Under the pieces are notes generated by a model. The model did no database searches. It saw nothing but the letters and a program-made list of their open reading frames with translations, and was not told the origin of the DNA. Shown here one piece after another: positions 36,431-48,940 of a stretch of DNA of 64,000 nt. A program made the position numbers and the translations under genes. This DNA comes from Atherix ibis (Eukaryota > Arthropoda > Insecta > Diptera > Athericidae), in assembly GCA_958298945.1 (NCBI GenBank), contig OY282609.1, positions 12,196,326 to 12,260,325 on the forward strand, in the 5' to 3' direction. How positions within the stretch are numbered: the first letter of the stretch is position 1; each line of letters opens with the position of its first letter.

Positions 36431-37335
36431 ACGCTAACAGCAGAAGCTTCAATGGATGTTTACTCCCAACAACCATTCATATTAAATATTACTATTATTT
36501 TGTATATATCCGCTTGTTACTTTGTGTAGTTGTATGATATCTGAAAAATAGTTTTAAAAAAAAAATGCCTCCCCACATTTTTTATTGGAAAGAAATTTCC
36601 TTAACAATTGATTGACTGGCTTTATGCTTAATATGTTAGCATATTATCCGCTTAGAAATGAATGTTTTGTTGACAACTACGCTCTTGTAACCTGGTAGGT
36701 GCACTATTTCATAGTAAAATCTACAAAAAGAATGTATTCCGTCAATTCATTAAACTTTAATTATTTTTGGTTGTCTATTAAGCCCATAAATCCGATTTAA
36801 ACTATTTCCTCATAAATTCAAGAATATTTGTTATTTAAAAGCTTCTTTTTTCAATATTAATTTAAAATTGTTAAATCCGACAAGTTTTCTTTTTACCTTC
36901 ACAATGATCTGAAAGCCCTCTCACTTTTGTGGAGGATGCTGATTTTATCATAAAAATGCAATTAACTAATTTCGTGTAGGCTTCAATCAAAGATTTATTG
37001 TTTCAAAGTGTTTATAAATATTTTCTAAATAGTAAAATTAATTATATTTACAAGACGATTTCTGTTTTTGGTATTGGACCATTCTAATAAAAAAAAATAA
37101 TAAACAATCGAAGTAATTAAATTTTTTTTCTGTGTCAATTTTAATACCAAAAAATTGTAATTTGCATAATTATGAAATTTGAAGCTACTGTTTTTGTAAT
37201 TTGTACTTTTGTGAGATTTTTAACTAAAGGGATCAGCCAATTTGTATTTTGAAAAGAAATAAAATACACTTAAAATTCTCATTTCGATAAAATGTTATGT
37301 TGCTTTATTCATTCCAAATAGTTTTCGATGACTTT
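36431..37335. other. AT-rich intergenic sequence
   Basis: No gene recognised. Confidence 0.4.
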
Positions 37336-37800
37336 GCCGTGCAGCTCGAACTGTAAATTTAAGGATTATCTGCGTAAATACAATTGTTTGCATAGATTTA
37401 CAAGAAAATCTAATCACACGATCTTCGAGGCCAATAAAATGTCACAATTATGCGTCCTCGAAAGTTTACGTATACTAAAGTAAAAATACTTTACTTGTTA
37501 TGCGGCTTGTGGTTTGGTTAAAATAACATATGGTTCAGGTTAAAATCTTCCATTTCATAGACCCTCAGACAGTCATTTTTCGTAGATACAATAGTTTTTT
37601 ACACTTGTGAATTTTTAGTACCTTTTATATGTCATTTTTGCTTGTTGACATATCTATGGAAAATTTCATCTAGCATTTATCATTGACTTATCATATTACC
37701 CTCGTAAATAGTGAAACATGGCTACTGTAGAACTAGCAATTTTGTAGAAAGTTTTTATATCTTAAACGTATTATTTTATTAAATGGCAAACTTTAGACTA
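37336..37800 (-). pseudogene. DD41D transposase relic, copy 2
   Basis: Shares with the copy at 48178 the blocks AAGGATTATCTGCGTAAA, AATTATGCGTCCT, TTAAAATCTTC, CAGACAGTCAT and TTAAATGGCAAACTTTA in the same order and orientation. Read on the minus strand the first block corresponds to the ADNP end of the DD41D transposase. No long frame survives. Confidence 0.6.
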
Positions 37801-38736
37801 AATGCAAATATTATATAATAATATATTTATTGAAGAGCTTCAAAATAGCAGAGCTATTCTTTGCGTACTATAAAATGGATAAACTCGTAATATGCATGAT
37901 ATGGTTTTGACATAAATTATAAAAAAAAATATTGTAAAATGTATAAACTGTAAACTATTAAAAATAATACTTCTTTTTCATGATGTGATTTATTAGCAGT
38001 ATTAAGATTGATCACCCTTTGATCAATTTAGTCAGTTTTTTTTTTATACAAATTAATTTTATATAATAAATTTTAAAATTCACAAAAATTTAAATCATTT
38101 CAAAGTGAACACATTTTTCATTCCATATCAGATAGAATCACAACAAAAGACAAGCTCGAGTATGGTTTCGTATAAAAATATTATTTCTATTTGCATAGTT
38201 ATGCATTTTTGCCGCTATTAGAATACAAAATGCATTTCGTGCAATGTCAAAGAACATTCTTATAATTGCAGAACAGGAACAATTTATGTTGTAGTATATA
38301 ATCTTATACCCTGCTGTGTACTTTCATTGTATAGGAAATAGGATCAGTTTGCTAGGAAATTTGCACAACATCTCTTGTATAACAAGATCTAGAATTTGAT
38401 GCAGTTTGATTTTATTGAATTTATATTTATCAAGTATTCCTATTTGTGTAGAACATGTTTTGATATAATTCGCACCATGATACATACATATGAGAACATA
38501 TTCGACTCGTAACGATACAATGCTTCAATAAATTTCATATTTTAAGGTGTTAAAATGATAATGTGAATGGAGTTAGTTTTTATGATGTTCTTATTTACCT
38601 TGAAAGTTATGCTTTTGAATAGTCTACTTTGTGCATTTGAATCTTAAAAAAAATACATACACAATTTTGTGCGGAAGTTATAAAGTATTAAGTTAATACT
38701 TAAGAGTAATAGTAATTATTGTCATATTATCTATTA
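37801..38736. other. AT-rich intergenic sequence
   Basis: No gene recognised. Confidence 0.4.
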
Positions 38737-38738
38737 TA

Positions 38739-39598
38739 CGAGGTCTGTTCAAGTAGTATCAAGAATTTTGAATTTCCGTGGGTTACGTACACATATATTC
38801 GATTTTCGATTTTTTGTGGCGTTATGTTGGTACTCATGTCTCTCACGTATGCTGAAAAAATCTGCCATTTTGAATGTTCGATTAATTTTTGACAGCTGCT
38901 TCGCTTGCACGTGTTTTTGCTCGTCTTAGATTTTTGCCCATTTTTGACCAAAAACAGCATCGCATTAGCATTGCTAAAGAGCTGTTGGACTCTTTCCGCG
39001 ACGGCCTAAATTTGCTCCAGAGGATCATAAATGGTGACGAATCATGGGTTTATATTTATGACGTGGAAACCAAAGCTCAATCATCCCAATGGAAGCTGCC
39101 GCACGAGCCAAGACCGAAAAAAGCGCGCCAAGTTCGGTCGAATGTGAAGGTTTTGCTTACAGTTATCTTCGATTGCAGGGGCGTAGTGTATTATACGTTC
39201 TTGCCACATGGTTGAACGGTCAATAAGGAATATTATCTGCAAGTTATGCGCAAGTTGCACGAAGCAATCCGCCAGAAAACCCCCGGATTTGTGGAAAAAC
39301 AAAAATTGGCTTTTGCACCATGAAAACGACCCTGCTCACGCATCGTTGCTTGTACGCGAATTTTTGGCCAAAAATAATAAACTAATAATGCCGTAGCCAC
39401 TGTATTCCCCAGATCTGCCACCTTGTGACTTTTTCTTGTTCCCGGAACAGATTCTTTGATCCATTTTTTAGAATGGGCAAAAATCGACGACGAGCCAAAA
39501 CACGTGCAAGCAAAGCAGCTGTCAAAAATTAACTGAACATTCAAAATGGCCGAACTTATCGAACTTATAACTTTCAAAATGGCCGAACTTATCGCATA
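38739..39598 (+). mobile_element. non-autonomous long-TIR mariner E
   Basis: Begins CGAGGTCTGTTCAAGTAGTA after TA. The 5' arm (38739-38945) fuses directly to the middle of the transposase at FDQKQHRISIAKELL: the N-terminal DNA-binding region is missing. A 109-codon frame (38889-39215, non-ATG start) carries the first catalytic Asp (NGDESWVYIY), then stops at TGA where the relative at 5949 has Arg; a later frameshift follows, and the second catalytic block reads HHENDPAH. From 39450 the sequence is the inverse of the element's own 5' end (including the inverted ATGGATCAAAGAATCTG start region). The right arm breaks off at 39598 after a 33-bp-spaced duplication of TCAAAATGGCCGAACTTATC. Confidence 0.85.
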
Positions 39599-40193
39599 AT
39601 TAATTTAATTTTTTCGTTCCCTATATTTAGCTATGAACCATTTTTGATTTAAAAAATAAATAAATACATTTTGAAATTTTCATTATAATTATTTATTTAT
39701 TTACTTTAGAAACTATTTATACAATAATAAAATTAATTTACAAGTCAGCTATTAATATAATTCGAAAATATTAAGTAACAAATATTATTGTATATAAGCG
39801 GAAATTTTATCTTCAACATAATTAACAACTTTTTTTTTAAATTTAACTAAATTTACTTCACATTTTCAATTCCTTATAAAATATAAAAATTATCTTTAGT
39901 TTATTTATCAATTTAAATTTGAATTTACAAAAAACCACTTATAATATGGTCTTTGAATAATTATTAAAAATAACTTCTTTAATTTAATTTGTTAGTTTTT
40001 TTAAAAATCATAATTCTTTAGAGCTTGCCATATCGATTCTTGATTAATTTTGTTACTTATATAGTTAGTTTTAGCAATGGAAACTTTATTAGTATATAAA
40101 AATTATAATGTACTCCATTCAAGACAAACATTACGTAATACTGCAAATTTATATTGTTTAATAAAATATTTTTAATTCTAAGTGTTGCTATAT
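39599..40193. other. AT-rich intergenic sequence
   Basis: No gene recognised. Confidence 0.4.
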
Positions 40194-40194
40194 A

Positions 40195-40943
40195 CCAGGT
40201 GTATAAGCTTAAATCCGCTCATTGGTCATAGATGGCGTGAGTGAGCGTATTAAGCTGCCATGGGCACGCCATACTTTTTTATGAGTTTGACATCTGTCAA
40301 CATTAATCAGTGCACATTGTCAGCAATTTCGTACAACAACATACATTTTTCCTTTGGTAATCATGTCTAGTTTTGTGCCAGAAAAAGAGCAAATGCGTGA
40401 AGTTCTGCTTTTCCGCTTCAATTTGAAGAAATCGGCTGCCGAATCGCATCGCATGCTTAAAGAGGCCTATGGTGACAGTGCTTTATCGAAAACAACGTGA
40501 CGAGATTGGTTTCGTCGGTTCAAAGATGGCAATTTTGACTTGTGGGACAAGAAGTGTGAAAATCGGCCTAGAAAGGTTGAGGACCATAAATTGCAGGCTT
40601 TTTTGGACGAAGACGATACCCAATCGCAAAAAATGCTCGCGGAGAATTAGAATTTCGAGAATTCTAAATGCAAGAAATCGTGGGTTGATCCCGGCCAACC
40701 ATGAACATCTTGCCCAAGACCAAATCGCTTCGAATGGAAGACGATGCTGTGCATTTGGTGGCAACAGCAGGGTATCGTCTACTATGAGATGTTGAAACCT
40801 GGTGAAACTGTCAATCCCCACCGCTACCACCAACAACTGATCAAATTGCACCGTGCTCTGCGTGAAAAAGGGACGAATTATCAACAAAGACATGACAATC
40901 TGATTTTCCTCCACGACAACGCACCATCGCACACGTCAAAAAT
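40195..40943 (+). mobile_element. Mos1-like mariner copy B, 3'-truncated
   Basis: Left end CCAGGTGTATAAGCTTAAAT preceded by TA. ATG at 40363 opens MSSFVPEKEQMREVLLFRF. The frame is broken by the TGA in AAAACAACGTGACGAG (40498) and by a deletion near 40645 that joins the MLAGQL region to the WVDPGQP region and removes the first catalytic Asp block. The second catalytic block FLHDNAPSHTSK is intact at about 40910-40940. The element stops at about 40943 and the 3' third plus right terminal repeat are replaced by hairpin-forming DNA (next entry). Confidence 0.85.
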
Positions 40944-41003
40944 GGCGATGGTGTGAAATAAAGTTGAAGTATTTACACGTCAAAAAATACTTCAACTTTA
41001 TTT
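40922..41003. repeat. compound inverted repeats at the truncated mariner end
   Basis: CACCATCGC (40922-40930, mariner sequence) is inverted as GCGATGGTG (40945-40953). Immediately after, AAATAAAGTTGAAGTATTT (40956-40974) and its exact reverse complement (40985-41003) form a 19-bp stem whose 10-nt loop, ACACGTCAAA, repeats mariner bases 40931-40940. The arrangement looks like template switching during repair. Confidence 0.85.
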
Positions 41004-41365
41004 AAATTATGTTCACAAATAAATAGAAATCATTATTTAAGATTGAAAAGAAAATAACCAGATTTTATCAAAATGAAAAGTACATAATTTTACATAAACT
41101 AAACGATATTATCTGACAATTATATTGCTATTAATATTGTATTCATAATAAAATAGAAATTAAATGCTTCCGTTTGGAATAGTAACTTCAATGTATCTAA
41201 ATCAAGAAAAATCCACTGTTAAGAATTTCTCACAGATGACAGTAGGTGTCTACCTGAGTTTCTGAGAGAAATAAATAAGAAATTTGAAAATAATTACACT
41301 AAATATCCCATAGTTGAGGTAATTGTAGGGACGATTTCGTTTATGTAATATCATTTCGAAAATAT
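41004..41365. other. AT-rich intergenic sequence
   Basis: No gene recognised. Confidence 0.4.
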
Positions 41366-42700
41366 TAAAATTTAGTAGTTCTTCCATTCACTAAGAAGAA
41401 ATTTAACCTCACCAAAGTAAAGATAAATGTAACTGACCTTGAGTTCTCTACTGAGGTCAAATATCTAAAAGTCATTTTGGATCAAACATTGACCTAGAAC
41501 TCATACCTTACCTGTGTTACTGATAGAGCAACTAGAACCATTTGGGCTTGTCATAGGCTTTTCTGTAAAACTTGGGATCTGCAACCGAAAATGATACAGT
41601 AGTCATAGCTGGTAATAGTTATGAGGCTCTTGTTTGATGGCCTAAAGCTGAACAACGTACTACCCAAGCAACCCTTCGTAAAGTTCAAAGACAAGCGTAC
41701 TTGGGTATTACAGGTGCCCTAAGAACATACCCCACGACATCTCTTAAAGCTCTCTTAGACCTGTGCTACCTTTGCATTTGCATATTGAAGTGACTAAAGG
41801 GGTTCTCAGGTTGGGATATTCCAAAACCTTTAAACCAGACGACCTGTGTGGATATATTGAGTTTGTATCAGACCTCCAGTAAACAAACGGCAATGCCGAG
41901 GAAACCTAACTTAAACCAGTCCTTCAAAGTAGTTCTCACGAATCACAAAGCTAGTAATGAGGAATTGGAGGGGGGGGGGTTTAGTTCATCGTTTACCCAG
42001 GCGGTTCCTGGGTAAATGTGAATGTTGGAGCGGGTGTATTCAGACCTTATTATCGTCTATCTAAGGCCCTTGGTAAATTCTCATCCATTTAGAGCTTTGC
42101 GCTAGAGAGGGTATCAGAAGGAACCTACACATACGTAATGCAAAGATCTACGTCATCTCACACAGCCAAATTGAATTGAAAGCTCTTGTCTCATCTGATG
42201 TCGAATCTAAGCTAGTTTGTGATATCCTCACGGTCCTAAATAAAATGGCTAGATACCACAAAGTAACTTCTGTGGCTACCCGAAGAGCTACCTGAGGTCC
42301 ATTATAGAGTCCTGGGAAAGCACGGCTTAAATCCCACACTCGGGCATGAATCAACCTAAAAAATTTAGCGCTTTTTCTAAAAAAAGACGGTAGAGGTCTT
42401 TAAACTCAACAAACTAGATCTAAGACTACTCATTGGCCATAATCTTAATAAGATCGGCAAATCTGACACAACAATCTGTCGTTTTTGCTCCGGAGAGGAT
42501 GCAATGTCGAAGCATCTACTCTGCGATTGGAAAGCCATTACTCGCCAGAGACATGGTTTGAGATTCCCTGATCCTTACGAGATTTCCCGGCTACCAACCT
42601 ATATGATATTGAGGTTTACTAAAAGCCTCAATATTACTATTATCTAAGTTAGGGTTATTCACCACAAAAAAAACTTTACTGGTCGAAGTGGTTTTGAGAC
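41366..42700 (+). pseudogene. non-LTR retrotransposon 3' half with RNase H
   Basis: Plus-strand blocks in order: FSTEVKYLKVILDQTLT (about 41440-41500, cf. EVKYLGVILD), TRTIWACHRLF and TWGLQPKM (about 41530-41600), a TTQATLRKVQRQAYLGITGALRT-like stretch (about 41655-41725), an RNase H core (VNVGAGVFRPYYRLSKALGK about 42015-42070, and an IELKALVSSDVESKLVCDIL-like stretch about 42170-42225) and a zinc-finger-like CRFCSGEDAMSKHLLCD (about 42480-42530). This is the C-terminal half of a LINE ORF2 of the jockey/LOA/I type that keeps RNase H. Frameshifts and stops are frequent. TATTATTGTTATTATTAC after 42725 may be the remains of the 3' tail. Confidence 0.75.
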
Positions 42701-43848
42701 TATGTACCTCTTCTTACCCTCATTATATTATTGTTATTATTACAGTAGTTGTTGTTCAAATTTTATTAGAGGTTTTTGTATTCAAATAAATTTTCGAGCA
42801 AAGAATTAGAAAGTTGAAAAGCCATTAATTCAATTTGATAAATAACTTTTCCATAAAATTGTTTGAAATTTTGTTGAAATACAAAAAAATATTTACTGGA
42901 AAAATTTCAATTTATCGTTATTGTAGTAAGTTTTATAGATACTCGTAGTTGAAAATTTGGTGACTGTATTTGATGTTTTTCAACAATAGTTTAGATGATA
43001 GAATTTTTATTGCAAACACTTATCATTGGTGTGTACATTGGTGGAATAACTTTTGATATGCCATAGAAACAGAATTTCAATTGATTGAAGTCATTTCGTA
43101 TTCTAAAAACGAAATCCGTGTATATATCGTTGTCTGGATTTGTCGCAATGATTTGAATTTAGCAACGACGATGATGATTCTAGTTGTCTACCTATTAGTA
43201 AATCCAACAAAAACTAAAAGTCTGACATGAATAGAATATTGCGATTGAGTGAAAATTTATCCTTTATTTTATAAATGTCCTAATTTTACTCATGTTCACA
43301 TTTATATTTAAAATAAATACTACGAGTATCTTGGTTGCATATCAATATGCACATACGTGTATATAGCATGGTAAATAGTTTAAAAATAAATTATTGGAAA
43401 TTGTTAAGGTGAAATGTACAAGATAATAAATTTTTTGATGTCAGATTTTATGATTCCTCTGCACGATAATCGAACACTCTTTTTATTGGAAAAGTGCTGA
43501 ATTGATTGCTTTCAATTAATATTTCATCGAAACTGACATAATTTGAATATGATCATTTGTGTAAAGCATAATTGATCATATTTTAAACAATTCCATAATT
43601 CTTCCGCTTCAAATACATCAACTTTCAGTCACGTTCGCATATTATTGCAAATGACATGCAATCAGTTTTGTTAATTAATAATTCGCGATGTTGTTATCAT
43701 CGATAGGTGTGGTTTCACATAAAAATGATGATAATATTAGTATTTTTAACTTGTCAAATACTGATAGTAGTAATTAAATATAATAATGAGCGATGAATAA
43801 AAATTTGATCTTTGTAGATTTTTTTGGGATCTTATACTCGTATATCAA
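42701..43848. other. AT-rich intergenic sequence
   Basis: No gene recognised beyond the possible LINE tail at its start. Confidence 0.4.
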
Positions 43849-44149
43849 GGGTTTTTCAATAGGTACTCTCAATTTTTGACAGCCTATTACTTTGACGTTT
43901 CAAATGATGGAGCAGTAATTTTTTTACGTTTGTATTTTGCTTTAGTCACCATTTAATCATAAGAAATAACATGAATAGTAAAATATTACCATACCAACGA
44001 AGCGGATTTTTCTCATGAATGGCTACTAAAACAAGCAACATTTTCGAATCTGTCAAATTTGCTTCATGCGTCAGGTAGTTTCGACAAATTTTCTGCATCG
44101 TAAAAACATGTCAAGTTTGGTTTATCGAAAAAATGATAACGCATTTTGT
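43849..44149 (+). other. possible 5' end of a DD41D element
   Basis: GGGTTTTTCAATAGGTACTC at the start resembles the DD41D termini at 35066 and 60246. The following 270 bp carry no clear transposase reading. It could be the left half of the DD41D relic at 45685, split by the mariner and R1 pieces between them. Confidence 0.35.
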
Positions 44150-44478
44150 CTATGTAATAAGAAGTGTTTTTATTTATTTGAAGAACAAAGATCAATCAAT
44201 AACGTATTGCCCATTTTGCTCGATAATCTTTTGTAATCTTCAGCAAGCTTCATAATCTCGCTGAAAAATAGAAGGACTTGTGATTATCGGCAGAAAATTA
44301 AAACGTACTGATTTACAGACTCATCTGAATGGAACGTTATAGGAAGCAAGGAGTTTTGAAGAGATCGAAGTAAGTGGAAGTCTGGCGGCGCAAGGTTAGG
44401 CAAGTATGGTGGCTATGACAACACATCCCATCCTTCAAGCGCCAATATTTTTTGACGAGTGATTGAATGTTTGTATGT
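44150..44478 (-). pseudogene. mariner/maT-like transposase C-terminal relic
   Basis: On the minus strand: HDN near 44475, a PPYLPNLAPPDFHLFRSLQN-like stretch over 44340-44420 (in shifted frames) and IIEQNGQYVID near 44200. This is the order of the second and third catalytic Asp blocks and the C-terminus of mariner or maT transposases. Only about 330 bp survive and the 5' part is replaced by R1-type sequence. Confidence 0.6.
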
Positions 44479-45665
44479 TGTCGTGTGGACTTCAAGAGTA
44501 CGTTCAACTGTCTGCGATGGGATCGCATTATTGAGCAACTGGAGGAGGTTTCATGTGAAGAGACCTCGCTATGGCGGAGTTACTTCCATGAACGGCATGC
44601 GGTGGTGTTCCGGAACAATGGCAGGGTTGTTCGCCAGATGGTGCGTGGCTGTCCGCAGGGAGATGTGGCCGGCCCCGCCGTCTGGAATATGATGATGAAT
44701 GGTCTCTTCGTGCATTTGGAGGAGACCGGCTGTGTTGTGGTCGCCTATGCGGATGATCTATTGTTCTTAATTGAGGGGGCGAGTAGGTTTGCAGTAGAGG
44801 TGGCGGGAGGCCGCTATATGCAGATGGTGTCTGAATGGGGGAACAGAATGGGAGTGAAGGTTTCCGAAAGGAAAACAGTGTGCATGCTGCTAAGGGGTTT
44901 TTTGGCGGCCAATATTTGTTTAGAGGCGGTTGGGGTCCGATACGCGCGACAAGTTAAGTACCTTGGATTAAAGGTTGGAGAGAGGCTGAACTTTCGGCCT
45001 CACTTGCAACATCTAAGGGGGCGCGTGGCCGGTTTGGTTGGCATGCTGGTGCGAGTGCTTCGCACGGAATGGGGGCTTCGATCCAGAACGGTGAGAGTCC
45101 TGTATAGGAGTGTGTCTGTTCCATGTGCGATTTATGCGTCGTGCGTGTGGGCTGACACTATGCGCCACCAGTATGCGAGGGTGGGTATAAACTCAATGCA
45201 CCGTATGGTATTGTATGCATGTTTGAATGTGTGTAGGACCGTGTCGACCGAGGCGATGCAGGTTCTCATGGGAGAAATTCCATGGGACCTGGAGGTGCTG
45301 CGTGGAAGTATCTACTACCGTCTGCGGCGGGGCATCCCGCTTGCAGGTTGTCCGGTTACGAATGAAGAGGTTCGGGATCTTGTCTGGCTACGAATGAAGA
45401 GGACCGGGAGCTCACGGGGCATGGCATTATGAATGGGTTCCTGTACAGGCATAGTCTGGATGCAGAGATGATGCCTTTGTGGGGCGGAGGAGGACAGTGC
45501 CAAGCACCTTCTCGTGGAGTGTGGCCTGTACGGGGACTTGCGTGACTTAGGGGCGTGTGAAATCGTGGTCGATTCCGGTTGTACTTTCGGGTCTTGGCAA
45601 ACCCGCGTACCTGAGCTGGCCTAGCGATGCCGAGAAATTTACAAGATTCCTGACTGTAGCTTAAT
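44479..45665 (+). pseudogene. R1-clade LINE reverse transcriptase, 3' part
   Basis: One open frame to 45432 (about 315 codons) starts in mid-domain with VDFKSTFNCLRWDRIIEQL. It holds the blocks RGCPQGDVAGPAVWNMMMN (about 44645-44700), catalytic VVAYADDLLFLIE (about 44738-44775) and VKYLGLKVGERLNFRPHL (about 44955-45010), then the thumb with AIYASCVWAD. After a frameshift at about 45425 a zinc-knuckle-like CGAEEDSAKHLLVEC and a C-terminus ending VA plus TAA (about 45665) follow. GC content is visibly higher than its surroundings, so it is a relatively young insert. The 5' portion is absent (5' truncation is usual for LINEs) and no rDNA flank was seen. Confidence 0.8.
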
Positions 45666-45684
45666 GAGCGGAGTACAAACCGAT

Positions 45685-46000
45685 GTGCTCTTAAACCGGG
45701 CGCAATGGTAACTGTCAATGGCGAGAGGTATCGAGCGTTGGACAATATATGCTTCCAACACAACCGTATGACTTGCCACATAGTAGTTGAAAAAGGTGAT
45801 ATATTGCAGACGCAGTTTTTACAGCGCATTATTTTGAGCCATCAACTGGTGTCAGTTGGCCTCCAAGATCGTGCGATTTAACATCTTCAGACTTTTTTCT
45901 ATAAGACTTCGTTAAAAAATCAATGGTATTTCTCAGGAGTGGGCATATACAACGTCAATAAGAGCCGCATTTCGGTTTTTTCATATATTATAAAGAGCCA
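45685..46000 (+). pseudogene. DD41D transposase relic next to the R1 piece
   Basis: VTVNGERYRALDN near 45708-45750, a QHNRMTCH reading where QQDGATCHTA is expected, and a WPPRSCDLTSSDFFL-like block near 45860-45905 followed by DFVKKSM. This is the second and third catalytic region of a DD41D (rosa-like) transposase. Probably the 3' half of an element whose 5' end may be at 43849. Confidence 0.7.
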
Positions 46001-48177
46001 CATCATAGTAACATAGTATTAAATAGACAAGTTCAAATTTAATTCACTTCACTTAGTGAAAAAAAATTCAGAAATAGTTAAAAAAACGGGTTTGAATTTT
46101 CAAAAACAGCCGTTCTTAACTCAAGGAGAAGCGCCATATAGCTCAAAGAGCCGCTATTTACGGCTTTTCCTTGAGTTAAGCAGCTTTTCCTTGACGTAAA
46201 CCCATCCCTGGTGTATGGTAATAAACCGACAACAGTTTCCGATCTGTAGAATAACATCATTCATGCTATCGGTAAGAGATTCAACCCGATTTATATGAAA
46301 GAGTCATCCAAAATTGGATCTCCGGGATCACCTCCTGCAAACAAAGCCATAGAGGTCATATGAACTATGCTATTTTTAAATATTAATGGTGTCAAATATA
46401 ATTTAATCTACAATAAAGATATCCGCCATTGATCTTATACAACACCTCTTTTAACTAAATCTGAAAGATTGGGCGCCCTAAAAAAAAGCTGTATAATTTT
46501 AAAACGTTCCTTTAATAAAGCTCATATTTAATATCCTTTCGATTAAGTCCGATTAGTTAAAAATGTTCTCCCTTTTTTTTAAATTTACATTTTCTTTATC
46601 TTAATTTAAATCATTTTTGTTTTATAATGAAAATGTTTAAAGTTTCTTGTGATTTCATAAGAAAGTACACAGTAAAATGTCTATGGGAGGTAGTAATCGG
46701 ACAATGATGTCGAAGGTGCGATTACCTGTCGACCAGGTAGGTAATCAGTTCGAAATAAAACCGGCACCAAGCATGGTGGTAGAAAATTATTTGAATTTTT
46801 AATGTTGTCTGTATCCGAGTACACATTCTTAGGTTCAGTTGAACCTGATGTGGAAGTATTACAAATCTCAGAAGGAAAAACAACCAAGCAGTCTACTCAA
46901 TAAACTTGATTTTATCAGAATTTAAGTTAAAAACCTTAAGACAAAGTCTTTTAGATCTAGTGTGGTAGAAATGGGTTTTAGTTATCTACTTTTAAAGTAA
47001 ATAAAATATTCGTTGTTTGCTGTTAGTAAGGAATTTGGTTATTTTAAAATTGTTTCACAAGAATTTTTTTTTTTGAATACTTTTTCTTCAATTGCAAAAT
47101 AGCATTGAATTTTTAGGTCTTTTTCTTTGGACACTTTTACGTTTTCTCAATTATTTATTGAAATACCAATAATATAACATTTTCAGTCATTGAATTTGAA
47201 ATCTCTGTTAAAATTGAAATTTGATAAAAGCATTAACAATTAATTTACCTAACCTTAACCTCTTTAGAAATTTTACATTTAACTTGATGAGTTTCTTCAT
47301 AAAGGAATTTTTGGCAATTTTTTTTTTAATCGGTAAATATTAATTATAAGCTTTTCGGCTTATACATCTTAACTAGTTAAAGTGCTACAAAAAAATTATA
47401 GTTTATAAAAATTTCAGGCAAAAAAATTTCCAAGTAAAAAAAACTTCAAATAAATAAAATCCTAGACACATAAATTATCATACCATATTTATAATTAATT
47501 AAAGAATAAATTAATTTTAGAAGATAAATGTTTGTTTAAAAACTTTATGAAATATTTATCGATTTTTTTAAACGATCAAATTTCAAATTATAATAATTTC
47601 AATAATTAGTATGCGGTTATTTTTCTTTTGAATGTGTAAAGTTTGAACATTTATAGATATTTTTAAGGTAAGAAGGAGTTTTTTTTGCCAATTTTTGAAT
47701 ATTTATGGAAATTTTTAAGTTACAAAGACACTTTTTTGGACTATTTTAATTAGTCAACAAGATCCTAATAAATCGTAGCAGTAGACAAAATATAACGTTT
47801 TTAATTACATATTTGCATATATTCGATAATCTTATAAAAATTCCTTTTATTTTCGAATTTGTAAATTACATGTTAAAAGTATATGATTACATATTAAAAT
47901 GTTCATTTGGATTTGATTTATCCGAAATTTTAGATTTTATATTATTTTGGTTTTTTTTTATTTAGACATCCCTGAAGTCATGATAAAAAAATTATCCAAA
48001 ATATATTTGAGAAAGTAGAGTTCAATAAAACGCGTTTCAAAATCTAATTTTTGACAAAATTGCTTAAACTTTGCTATTATGCAGAACTCGATATTTTTGA
48101 TATTATTTTTAATAACCATAATTAGGGTTGTAATTGTGCCATTACTTGATGAGTGTCGGTTTTTAAATACTCTCAAG
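46001..48177. other. AT-rich intergenic sequence
   Basis: No gene recognised. 46090-46200 contains short inverted motifs (CTTAACTCAAGGA and CCTTGAGTTAAG). Confidence 0.4.
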
Positions 48178-48770
48178 TTTAAGGATTATCTGCGTAAAGA
48201 CAAGCTCTTTTGTTAAAGTCCCCAGGAAAAAGTCCAATTGCGTCAAATCTCCTGAACTTGTGCAAGGTAATTGACATAATCAAATCACGAAATTATGCGT
48301 CCTGTGAACTTTTTCATACAAAAATGACCAACATTTTTCGTGTTGTGTGACTTGTTGCGCTTTCTTGTCAAATCCAGATATGATCTAGTTTAAAATCTTC
48401 AATTTTCCTATGGTCATAACCCTTTTCTTCTTCATTTATCAAAAAAATATGCGATAATGACACCTTTAGACCAAAATGCACACCAGGCAGTCATAGTATT
48501 ACAGGTAAAACGACTTCTCCACAGTAACTTGTAGGTTTCAGAGCTTCATATATCACAATTTTGCTTATATTTATATATATAAGTCGATCTAGTAGGAAAT
48601 GGGCCTCATTATTAAAGGAAATTTCTCCTCTTAAATATGTGCGAAACGTGACTACAATAGAATCAGCACTTTTGTAGAGAGTTGTAAGAATTTTTACGCA
48701 TTCCTTCAAAATTAATTCATAATACAAAATGGCAAACTTTACTTGTACCACAAAATCGATAACTCTTCAT
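48178..48770 (-). pseudogene. DD41D transposase relic, copy 3 (best preserved of its family)
   Basis: The minus-strand frame 48491-48751 reads ISFNNEAHFLLDRLI then ISKIVIYEALKPTSYCGEVV, matching the first catalytic region (SDEAHFxLNGYVNKQN) of DD41D transposases. Further down, in broken frames, come IWI.QESATSHTTRKML (for MWFQQDGATCHTARxTI), FDAIGLFPGDFNKR and ADNP. The order and spacing fit a DD41D core of about 200 residues. No terminal repeats could be placed. Confidence 0.68.
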
Positions 48771-48940
48771 TTTCATACATAAATACAACTAAAACCGTAA
48801 AAACTTCTCCAAATCCCACACTCACATAAAATGTAATGCTATTAATTTATAACACGATCTACAAGTAACTTCAGAACTTTAAATTTAAACTTAATCCTAG
48901 ATGACTTACCCCTTACTCTTCAAAGATCAATCTTACTGCA

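Noticed and set aside
44479..45665. R1 inserted in a 28S rRNA gene
   Set aside because: No rRNA-like sequence flanks the R1 piece; both neighbours are transposase relics.
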